This document shows positions 1 through 5,645 of a DNA stretch of 8,602 nucleotides, piece after piece; positions within the stretch are counted from its first letter, which is position 1; each line of letters starts with the position of its first letter. This DNA is from Actinomycetes bacterium. Its GTDB lineage: Bacteria; Actinomycetota; Actinomycetes; Actinomycetales; Dermatophilaceae. The stretch lies in contig JAEZWF010000048.1 of NCBI GenBank assembly GCA_023420415.1, forward strand, positions 1 to 8,602. Reading direction: 5' to 3'. The notes under the pieces are model-generated. The model had not been told where the DNA came from, did not search any database, and was given only the letters and a program-made list of their open reading frames with translations. The position numbers were made by a program, and so were the translations under genes.

Positions 1-559
<559 letters not shown>

Positions 560-560
<1 letters not shown>

Positions 561-579
561 AAAAATTCGGCAGACCGAA
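560..579 (-). other. terminator-like hairpin with U-run at the 16S 5' boundary
   Basis: The minus strand reads TTCGG-TCTG-CCGAA followed by six T residues (565-560), then the 16S start. It is a 5-bp stem with a 4-nt loop, so a weak intrinsic terminator by shape. U-rich sequence just before 16S is normal in actinobacterial rrn operons, so a processing or folding role is at least as likely as attenuation. Confidence 0.4.
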
Positions 580-671
580 GTCCGCCTCAAAATCAACGAG
601 TCTGATTCCTGACAGGATCCATTGCTGGATCTATCAATAATCAACTCAAAGAAATCCATCCTCCGTTGACG

Positions 672-687
672 GATCGGTGATCCGATC
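672..687 (-). other. short leader hairpin
   Basis: GATCGG-ATCA-CCGATC forms a perfect 6-bp stem with a 4-nt loop within the 16S leader. A second, weaker hairpin (GATCC-AGCAAT-GGATC) lies at 616-631. These are local secondary structures of pre-16S RNA, and no specific function can be assigned. Confidence 0.4.
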
Positions 688-720
688 AGTCGCCAGAGCA
701 CGGGGTTTCTGTGCATCTTT

Positions 721-755
721 GGCATTGACTTTTAAGCACGCTGTTGAGTTCTCAA
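721..755 (-). promoter_or_regulatory. conserved actinobacterial rrn leader element (boxA/antitermination-like)
   Basis: The minus strand reads TTGAGAACTCAACAGCGTGC from 755, followed by TTAAAAGTCAATGCC. The core TTGAGAACTCAA, followed by a GTGTG/GCGTG block, is a well-conserved feature of actinobacterial rRNA leaders, where it has been assigned to Nus-type antitermination and pre-16S processing signals. The segment TGCTTAAAA near 737-729 also resembles the classical boxA TGCTCTTTAA. The identity of the element rests on recalled similarity; which bases bind NusB/NusE is inference. TTGAG/CTCAA is itself a small inverted repeat. Confidence 0.6.
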
Positions 756-810
756 GTTTCGTTCGCACACCGCCTGGGGCCTCTCGGCCTCGTTTGGGGC
801 AACCTGTCTT

Positions 811-839
811 ACTTTACTCGCTTCCTTCCGCGGTGTCAA
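811..839 (-). promoter_or_regulatory. rrn promoter P4 (TTGACA-17-TAAAGT)
   Basis: The -35 hexamer TTGACA lies at 839-834 and the -10 hexamer TAAAGT at 816-811, with exactly 17 bp between. This is the promoter closest to 16S and, with P3, has the best -35. The inferred start is near G804 (AAGACA discriminator), so the leader is about 240 nt. GGTTGCCCC directly follows the start, as in the mycobacterial rrn PCL1 promoter as I recall it, so P4 is the likely counterpart of that conserved promoter. A CRP-like dyad lies about 20 bp upstream of its -35. Confidence 0.8.
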
Positions 840-858
840 CTCCGCTTCCGGGGCGATC

Positions 859-878
859 GGTGTGACCTTGGCCACACC
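859..878. promoter_or_regulatory. CRP/GlxR-like dyad operator upstream of P4
   Basis: The plus strand reads GGTGTGACCTTGGCCACACC, a 20-bp imperfect palindrome in which 8 of 10 symmetric base pairs match. Inside it, TGTGA-N6-CCACA matches the CRP-family consensus TGTGA-N6-TCACA at 9 of 10 positions. Its centre (868.5) falls at about -64.5 from the inferred P4 start, a typical class I activator position, and at about +45 from the inferred P3 start. In actinobacteria the corresponding regulators are GlxR and Crp (Rv3676-type). Binding is inference. As RNA in P1-P3 transcripts the same bases could also form a 7-bp stem-loop. Confidence 0.45.
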
Positions 879-905
879 TGAGTCGCTCTTCCGCCTCGGC
901 TTCCC

Positions 906-1010
906 GAGCGACTCGATCAATCTTAGTTACCGCGTTTCCCCTTGTCAAACCGGGGATTCGGGGTGACTTGCCGCTCTGAACCGGAGCTCGGAGCAACTCG
1001 ATCAACCTTA
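906..1010 (-). repeat. duplicated 20-nt promoter/initial-transcript segment (P2 and P3)
   Basis: Two direct copies are present on the minus strand: TAAGGTTGATCGAGTTGCTC at 1010-991 and TAAGATTGATCGAGTCGCTC at 925-906. They match at 18 of 20 bases and are 85 bp apart. Each begins with the -10 hexamer and extends about 14 nt beyond it. The intervening sequence is not repeated apart from CGGTTTGAC around each -35. Confidence 0.85.
920..948 (-). promoter_or_regulatory. rrn promoter P3 (TTGACA-17-TAAGAT)
   Basis: The -35 TTGACA is at 948-943 and the -10 TAAGAT at 925-920, with a 17-bp spacer. CGGTTTGAC across the -35 and TAAGATTGATCGAGTCGCTC from the -10 onward are nearly the same as in P2, 85 bp upstream. 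This indicates that one of the two arose by duplication or that both keep a shared initial-transcript signal. The inferred start is near 913. Confidence 0.78.
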
Positions 1011-1033
1011 CCGGGCCGGCTGGTCGGCGTCAA
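1005..1033 (-). promoter_or_regulatory. rrn promoter P2 (TTGACG-17-TAAGGT)
   Basis: The -35 TTGACG is at 1033-1028 and the -10 TAAGGT at 1010-1005, with a 17-bp spacer. The 8-bp palindrome GACCGGTC (1037-1044) sits just upstream of the -35. The segment from the -10 downstream repeats in P3. The inferred start is near 998. Confidence 0.72.
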
Positions 1034-1078
1034 ACCGACCGGTCAGTTCCGGATCCAGCCAGCACTCAGCCGCCGGGT

Positions 1079-1105
1079 GGATGGGTTCTTCTTGAACACA
1101 CATCC
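1079..1105 (-). other. leader hairpin between P1 and P2
   Basis: On the minus strand GGATG (1105-1101) pairs with CATCC (1083-1079), enclosing GTTC-AAGAA-GAAC with a small asymmetric internal loop. It would form only in transcripts from P1. No U-run follows, so it is not an obvious terminator. Its role is unknown. Confidence 0.4.
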
Positions 1106-1206
1106 GTCCGGTCGTCCTGTGCACCAGTGGAGTGCCCACCTGGGCCGGGCCGTGAGGCTGGCTTTCGCCGCTCTCCTGCGTCCCTTGCACCCTCGGGGCT
1201 CAGAGA

Positions 1207-1235
1207 ACATTACGGATGTGCGGGCGGTGGGTCAA
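1207..1235 (-). promoter_or_regulatory. rrn promoter P1, distal (TTGACC-17-TAATGT)
   Basis: The -35 TTGACC is at 1235-1230 and the -10 TAATGT at 1212-1207, with a 17-bp spacer. It lies about 60 bp after the tyrS stop and 10 bp after a hairpin. The inferred start is near 1200, so a transcript would carry a ~640-nt leader through P2, P3 and P4 to 16S. There is no plausible gene between it and 16S, so it most likely serves the rRNA operon. Confidence 0.72.
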
Positions 1236-1244
1236 ATCGAGACG

Positions 1245-1287
1245 GGGTGTCCTCGGTCACACCCGGTCGGACCCCGTCCCGGGGCCC
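1245..1287 (-). terminator. paired GC-rich hairpins after tyrS, candidate terminator
   Basis: Two stem-loops follow the tyrS stop. The first (1287-1269) pairs GGGCCCC with GGGGTCC around a 5-nt loop, 7 bp with one G-U. The second (1264-1245) pairs GGGTGT with ACACCC around 8 nt. There is no U-run, as is common for actinobacterial terminators. They lie between tyrS and P1, and the second ends about 9 bp before the P1 -35. They may end the arg-tyrS transcript, but read-through into rrn cannot be excluded from sequence. Confidence 0.45.
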
Positions 1288-1297
1288 CACACGAGCG

Positions 1298-2563
1298 TCA
1301 ACGGACCACTTCGACCATGCCGACGGTCTTCTTCCCCCGGCGTACCACCAGGTAGCGACCGTGCAGCAGATCGGTGTCGGTCACCCGCTGCTCCACATCG
1401 GTCACCTTCTGGTTGTTCAGGTACGCCCCGCCCTCGGTGATCGCACGCCGGGCGGCTCCCTTGGAGTCGGTCACCGAACCCGTCACCAGGGCATCCACCA
1501 CCAGGGGCAGCTCCGCACCGGCCTCGACCTTGCCGCCACCGACCTCACCGGCCACCTGGGACAGCGTGGACACCGGCAGCTCGCTCAACTCACTGCGTCC
1601 GAAGAGCGCGGCCGCCGCCGCCACCGCGGCCCGGCGCTCGCTCTCCCCGTGCACCAGATCGGTGATGTCGTCGGCCAGCGCCCGCTGGGCGGCCCGCAGC
1701 TGCGGTGCCTCGCTCACCTGCCGGGCGAGATCGTCGATCTCCTCCCGACTGCGCGGGCTGAACACCTTCAGGTATTCCGCCACCTTGGCGTCCTCGGCAT
1801 TCAGGAAGAACTGGTGGAAGGCGTACGGGCTGGTCAGCTGCGGGTCCAACCAGACCGTGCCGCTCTCGGTCTTCCCATATTTGGAGCCGTCGGCCTTGGT
1901 GAGCAGCGGGGTGACCAGCCCGTGCACGGTGGCGCGTTCGGTGCGCCGGATGTAGTCGATCCCGGCGGTGATGTTCCCCCACTGGTCCTGGGCACCGCTC
2001 TGCAGGGTGCAGCCGTACCGCTTGAAGAGCTCGTGGTAGTCCAACGACTGGAGCAGCACGTAGCTGAACTCGGTGTAGGAGATCCCCGAATCCAACCGCC
2101 GGGCGACCACGTCGCGGTCCAGCATCCGGTTGATCGAGAAGTGCTTGCCCACCTCCCGCAGGAAGTCGAGGGTGGACAGTTCGGCGGTCCAGTCGTAGTT
2201 GTTCACGAACCGCACCGGGTTCGGGCCGCTGAGCTCGACGAATCGGCTCATCTGCTCGCGCAGCCGTTCCACCCAGCCGGCCACCACCTCGCGACCGTTC
2301 ATCACCCGTTCCCCGGTCTGCTTCGGATCACCGATCAGCCCGGTGGAACCACCGACCAGCAGCAGGGGACGGTGTCCACCGGCGTAGAGGTGGCGAACCA
2401 CCATCAGCTGGACCAGGTGCCCGATGTGCAGACTCGGCGCGGTGGGATCGAAGCCCACATAGCTGGTGACCGGCCCCGCATCCAGGTGCGCCGAGAGCGC
2501 CTCCCGATCGGTCGAGTCGGCCACCAGGCCACGCCAGAGCAGTTCATCAAGGACAGCGTTCAC
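1298..2563 (-). CDS. tyrS: tyrosyl-tRNA synthetase
   Basis: Cytoplasmic class Ic aminoacyl-tRNA synthetase that charges tRNA-Tyr with tyrosine using ATP. It has 421 residues with the GTG start at 2563, close to the usual ~420. The start is supported by AAGGT 7 nt upstream and by the typical N-terminus (VLDELLWRGL). Visible motifs: tyrosine-pocket YVGFDPTAPSLHIGHL (residues 35-50, HIGH 46-49), the QDQWGN segment at 192-197, the KMSKS-type loop KYGKT at 228-232, and a C-terminal S4 RNA-binding domain over roughly the last 70 residues (GGAYLNNQKV...GRYLVVRRGKK). SGAQDQW replaces the more usual GGSDQW or GGADQW, a mild variant. The gene begins 28 nt after the argH stop without a visible promoter, so cotranscription with the arg genes is likely. 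No T-box or other leader fits in the gap. The frame is open upstream into argH, but that extension is out-of-frame argH sequence. Confidence 0.97.
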   Translation of the reverse strand: MNAVLDELLWRGLVADSTDREALSAHLDAGPVTSYVGFDPTAPSLHIGHLVQLMVVRHLYAGGHRPLLLVGGSTGLIGDPKQTGERVMNGREVVAGWVERLREQMSRFVELSGPNPVRFVNNYDWTAELSTLDFLREVGKHFSINRMLDRDVVARRLDSGISYTEFSYVLLQSLDYHELFKRYGCTLQSGAQDQWGNITAGIDYIRRTERATVHGLVTPLLTKADGSKYGKTESGTVWLDPQLTSPYAFHQFFLNAEDAKVAEYLKVFSPRSREEIDDLARQVSEAPQLRAAQRALADDITDLVHGESERRAAVAAAAALFGRSELSELPVSTLSQVAGEVGGGKVEAGAELPLVVDALVTGSVTDSKGAARRAITEGGAYLNNQKVTDVEQRVTDTDLLHGRYLVVRRGKKTVGMVEVVR

Positions 2564-2591
2564 GGCGACAACCTTAGCGATCCGGTACGCC

Positions 2592-4166
2592 TCAGGGCTG
2601 CGGATTCCGCAGCGGGGAGTCGCTCCACTCCCCTGCCCGCCGCAGCGCCCCCTCGGCCTGCTCGAGCTGTTCGGTGACCCGGGCCACCGCGGTGCCGCCC
2701 TTCCCGGCGCGGCTGTCCACCGAACCGCGGACGGTGAGCACCTCGAGCACCCCGGGGCCGAGCTCCGGCGCGATCCGCGGCAGGTCCTCGGTGGTGAGCT
2801 CCGACAGTTCGGTGCCCTGCTGCTCGCAGTAGCGCACGGTGGCGCCGGCGATCTCGTGCGCACTGGCGAAGGGGACGCGTTGGCGCACCAGCCAGTCGGC
2901 GACATCGGTGGCCAGCGAGAACCCGCGGGGGGCGAGGGACTCCATCCGCTCGGGATGGAACTCCAGGGTGGCGAGCATCCCGGCCATCGCCGGCAGCAGC
3001 ACCTGCAGCTGATCGATGGTGTCGAAGACCGGTTCCTTGTCCTCCTGCAGGTCCCGGTTGTAGGCCAGCGGCAGACCCTTCAGCGTGGTCATCAGCCCGG
3101 TCAGGTTGCCGATGAAGCGCCCGGACTTGCCGCGGGCCAGCTCGGCCACGTCGGGATTCTTCTTCTGCGGCATGATGCTGGAGCCGGTGGACCACTGATC
3201 GCTGAGGGTGGCGAAGCCGAACTCGACGGTGGACCAGAGGATCACCTCCTCGGCGATCCGGGACAGGTCGACCCCCACCTGGGCGAGCACATAGGCCGCC
3301 TCGGCGACCAGGTCGCGGGCCGCGGTGCCGTCGATGGAATTCTCCACGCTGGTGTCGAAGCCGAGCTCGGTGGCGCCCAGTTCCGGGTCGAGGCCGAGCG
3401 AGGTGCCGGCCAGTGCGGCCGAACCGTAGGGGCTGACCGCGAGCCGAGCGTCCAGATCCCGCATCCGCTCGACATCGCGCAGCAGCGGCCAGGCGTGGGC
3501 GAGCAGGGCGTGGGAGAGCAGCACCGGTTGCGCGGACTGCAGGTGGGTGCGCCCCGGCATCACCGTGGGCCGGTCCAGCGGTTGCGCCCCGGCCACCGGC
3601 AGGGCCAGGTGCCGGGCGGCCTGCTGCAGCAGGGCCTGCACCACCTGGGCCACCGCTCCGGCGAGCTGACGCAGTTCCTCGCGCAGATAGAGCCGCACCA
3701 GGGTGGCGATCTGGTCGTTGCGGGACCGGCCGGCGCGCAACCGGCCACCCAGCTCCGGGCCGATCCGCTCGATCAGGATCCGCTCCAGGGCCCCGTGCAC
3801 GTCCTCATCGCTCGGCGCGGGACCGATCGGGCTGGCATCGGCGCGGCCCGGTTCGGTCACATCGCGGAGCATCCCCGACAGCCCGTCGCGCAGGCCGGCG
3901 TACTCGTCGTCGGTGAGCAGGCCCGCGGCATGCAGCGCCTTGGCATGGGCGAGCGAGCCCAGGAGGTCGTGGCGGGCCAGTCGCCAGTCGAACTGGGTCG
4001 ACTTGCTGAGCGCGAACATCGCCTCGCTCGGTCCGCCGGTGAACCGGCCGCCCCAGAGCCGCCCCTCGCCTGACTCGCCCTTGCGTCCTGAATCGCTTGT
4101 CTGGCCTGAATCCCTGTTCTGTTTGGAATCGCTGCTGTCGTGGGGGTTGCTGGTCTGCTCAGGCAT
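2592..4166 (-). CDS. argH: argininosuccinate lyase
   Basis: Last step of arginine biosynthesis: cleaves argininosuccinate to arginine and fumarate; cytoplasmic homotetramer of the fumarase/aspartase superfamily. With the ATG at 4166 it has 524 residues, longer than the usual 460-480. The core starts near residue 36 (RLWGGRF). Motifs: SRND (148-151), PGRTHLQ with the conserved His208, and the superfamily signature GSSIMPQKKNP (328-338). The extra length comes from a polar N-terminal tail, residues 10-33 being four hexapeptides ending DS(K/G) or ESG, encoded by an 18-bp tandem repeat. About ten further residues (around PVAGAQPLDRP, 190-200) precede the catalytic THLQ. The start lies 10 nt after the argR stop with only a weak ribosome site, suggesting translational coupling. 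An upstream in-frame ATG at 4238 lies inside argR and is less likely. A start further in, near the core, cannot be excluded, but no good one is visible. Confidence 0.95.
   Translation of the reverse strand: MPEQTSNPHDSSDSKQNRDSGQTSDSGRKGESGEGRLWGGRFTGGPSEAMFALSKSTQFDWRLARHDLLGSLAHAKALHAAGLLTDDEYAGLRDGLSGMLRDVTEPGRADASPIGPAPSDEDVHGALERILIERIGPELGGRLRAGRSRNDQIATLVRLYLREELRQLAGAVAQVVQALLQQAARHLALPVAGAQPLDRPTVMPGRTHLQSAQPVLLSHALLAHAWPLLRDVERMRDLDARLAVSPYGSAALAGTSLGLDPELGATELGFDTSVENSIDGTAARDLVAEAAYVLAQVGVDLSRIAEEVILWSTVEFGFATLSDQWSTGSSIMPQKKNPDVAELARGKSGRFIGNLTGLMTTLKGLPLAYNRDLQEDKEPVFDTIDQLQVLLPAMAGMLATLEFHPERMESLAPRGFSLATDVADWLVRQRVPFASAHEIAGATVRYCEQQGTELSELTTEDLPRIAPELGPGVLEVLTVRGSVDSRAGKGGTAVARVTEQLEQAEGALRRAGEWSDSPLRNPQP
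4069..4140 (-). repeat. 18-bp tandem repeat (4 imperfect copies) in the 5' end of argH
   Basis: Four consecutive 18-bp units on the plus strand (4069-4086, 4087-4104, 4105-4122, 4123-4140) start CCTGACTCG, CCTGAATCG, CCTGAATCC and TTGGAATCG. They encode the hexapeptides DSSDSK, QNRDSG, QTSDSG and RKGESG at residues 10-33 of ArgH. The unit length is a multiple of three, so copy-number changes would keep the reading frame. Confidence 0.8.
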
Positions 4167-4176
4167 GCGGGCCAAT

Positions 4177-4686
4177 CTATCGGTCGGTGCGGGTGTGGGT
4201 GCCGAGCTGGAGCATCCGCTCGGCGACGGCGGGCCCACCGGTGGGGTCGCGGGTGATCACCAGGACGGTGTCGTCACCGGCGATGGTGCCGAGGATCGTG
4301 TCCCAGGCAGCCTTGTCGATGGCGGAGGCGAAATACTGGGCGGCACCCGGCGGGGTGCGCAGCACGGCCAGGTTGGCCGAGGCGTCGGCGGAGACCAGCA
4401 ACTCGTTGGCCAGCCGGGCAAGCTTCTGGTCCGCGGAGCGGGACTCCCCGGCGACCGCGCTGCGGTCACCACCCTCCCCCGGCACCGCATAGACCAACTG
4501 GCCCTCCCCGGTGCGGATCCGGGTCGCGCCCAGCTCCAGCAGGTCCTTCGACAGCGTGCCCTGGCTGACGGTGATGCCGCGCTCGGTGAGCAGGTCACCC
4601 AGCTCGGTCTGCGAGCGGACCAGCCCGGCGCTGATCAGATCGACGATCGCGCCCTGCCGGGCCGCCTTGCTGACGACGGCGTTCAT
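4177..4686 (-). CDS. argR: arginine repressor ArgR
   Basis: Arginine-dependent transcriptional repressor of the arginine biosynthesis genes, a hexamer that binds ARG boxes when arginine is high. The 169-residue length is typical. The N-terminal winged helix-turn-helix spans residues ~10-60, with the recognition segment SQGTLSKDLLELG (41-53) matching the family pattern TQATLSRDL-ELG. After a variable linker (~66-85), the C-terminal oligomerisation and arginine-binding domain shows GAAQ (114-117), ASAID (120-124) and GTIAGDDT (133-140), the acidic arginine-contacting motif. The ATG overlaps the argF stop as ATGA, and the upstream ribosome site is weak, so translation probably depends on ribosomes leaving argF, keeping the repressor level low. 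Being inside the operon it should be autoregulated. The operator is expected upstream of argC/argJ, outside this window. Confidence 0.97.
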   Translation of the reverse strand: MNAVVSKAARQGAIVDLISAGLVRSQTELGDLLTERGITVSQGTLSKDLLELGATRIRTGEGQLVYAVPGEGGDRSAVAGESRSADQKLARLANELLVSADASANLAVLRTPPGAAQYFASAIDKAAWDTILGTIAGDDTVLVITRDPTGGPAVAERMLQLGTHTRTDR

Positions 4687-5645
4687 CGCTGCGGGTCGTC
4701 CGAGCCGGACTTCTCGAGCAGGAAGCTGAGGATCGCCTTCTGGGCGTGCCGCCGGTTCTCGGCCTCGTCCCAGACCACCGATCGCGGCCCCTCGAGCACC
4801 TCGGCGGTGATCTCCTTGCCGCGGTAGGCGGGCAGGCAGTGCAGCACGATCGCCTCCGCGTCGGCATGGCCGAGCAGTTCGTCGGTGACGGCGTACGGCC
4901 CGAAAGCCTGCAGGCGTTCGGAATCCTCGCCCTCCTGACCCATCGACACCCAGGTATCGGTGGCGACCGCGTCGGCGTCGGCGACCGCCTCGCTGACCTG
5001 GTCGGTGATCAGGATCTCCCCACCGGTCCGGGCGGCGATCGCCGCGGCGCGGGCCACCACCTCCGGGCTCGGGTGGTACGCCGCCGGTGCGCCGATGCGG
5101 ACCCGCAGGCCAGCCACCGCGCCGCCGAGCAGATAGGACTGGGCCATGTTGTTGGCCCCGTCGCCGACGTAGGCGAATCGCAGCCCGGCAAGGGATCCGC
5201 CGTTCTGGGCGGCCTTCCGCTCGGTGAGCGTCTGCAGATCGGCGAGGATCTGGCAGGGGTGGTAGTCATCGGTGAGTGCGTTGATCACCGGCACCGAGGC
5301 ATACTCGGCCATCTCGACGATCCGCTGCTGGGCGCCGGTGCGCCAGACGATCGCCGCCACCTGGCGGGACAGCACCCGGGTCACATCCGGGATGGTCTCG
5401 CGGATCCCGACCCCGGCCAACCGGCCGTCGACGAACATCGGATTGCCGCCGAGTTCGGCGATTCCGGCGTTGAAGGACACCTGGGTACGCAGGGTCGGTT
5501 TGTCGGTGAGCACCGCGACCGACCGCGGGCCCGCCAGCGGCCGGTGGTCGAACGGTGCGGCCTTCAACTCGGCGGCCAGTAACAGCACCTGCGCCTGCTC
5601 GTCGGGGGTGAGGTCGTCATCGGCGAGGAAGTGCCGGGGGGTCAT
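4683..5645 (-). CDS. argF: ornithine carbamoyltransferase (anabolic)
   Basis: Transfers the carbamoyl group of carbamoyl phosphate to ornithine, giving citrulline; cytoplasmic, trimeric in the family. 320 residues, close to normal. Motifs: HPCQ-LAD (129-135) for carbamoyl phosphate, VGDGANN (160-166) and D-x-x-x-SMG (230-236) for ornithine, and the catalytic HCLPAYRG (269-276). The SMG loop argues for true ornithine as substrate rather than N-acetyl- or N-succinylornithine. Oddly, the canonical carbamoyl-phosphate motif STRTR reads TLRTQ here (51-55): Arg53 and Thr54 are kept, while the S, T and last R positions are changed. The start at 5645 has a strong AAGGAG site 5 nt upstream and overlaps the argD stop as ATGA. 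The stop overlaps argR the same way. The longer open frame running up to 6152 is antisense-like sequence within argD and is not used. Confidence 0.96.
   Translation of the reverse strand: MTPRHFLADDDLTPDEQAQVLLLAAELKAAPFDHRPLAGPRSVAVLTDKPTLRTQVSFNAGIAELGGNPMFVDGRLAGVGIRETIPDVTRVLSRQVAAIVWRTGAQQRIVEMAEYASVPVINALTDDYHPCQILADLQTLTERKAAQNGGSLAGLRFAYVGDGANNMAQSYLLGGAVAGLRVRIGAPAAYHPSPEVVARAAAIAARTGGEILITDQVSEAVADADAVATDTWVSMGQEGEDSERLQAFGPYAVTDELLGHADAEAIVLHCLPAYRGKEITAEVLEGPRSVVWDEAENRRHAQKAILSFLLEKSGSDDPQR

Larger units (their letters stand above)
561..804 (-). other. 16S rRNA leader (5' external transcribed spacer after P4)
   Basis: This is the transcribed but non-coding stretch between the inferred P4 start (about 804) and the 16S 5' end. 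It contains GTTGCCCC right after the start, the TTGAGAACTCAA element, several short hairpins and a U-run before 16S. From memory, the order -10, then GGTTGCCCC, then TTGAGAACTCAA matches the mycobacterial rrn leader downstream of its PCL1 promoter. That supports the placing of P4 and of the leader. The RNase III processing stem normally pairs with sequence 3' of 16S, which is outside the window, so it cannot be drawn here. No open reading frame in it has gene-like features. Confidence 0.75.

Noticed and set aside
1008..1190. 60-codon GTG-initiated minus-strand frame between P1 and P2
   Set aside because: Its stop lies within the P2 -10 hexamer, there is no ribosome site, and the composition is not gene-like; a leader peptide is not supported.
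1127..2677. 516-codon open frame on the plus strand opposite tyrS
   Set aside because: Same reason: antisense to tyrS, biased composition, and it starts inside the rrn control region without a ribosome site.
2564..2905. N-terminal extension of tyrS into argH
   Set aside because: The protein there is Ser/Arg/Pro-rich frame-shadow sequence; the GTG at 2563 has a ribosome site and gives normal TyrS length and N-terminus.
2466..4073. 535-codon open frame on the plus strand opposite argH and tyrS
   Set aside because: Low-complexity Gly/His/Gln-rich product with no recognisable motif; it is the antisense shadow of a GC-rich gene with strong family motifs on the minus strand.
4167..4238. ATG at 4238 as the argH start
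   Set aside because: It would place 24 extra residues inside argR with no ribosome site; ATG at 4166 right after the argR stop is more economical.
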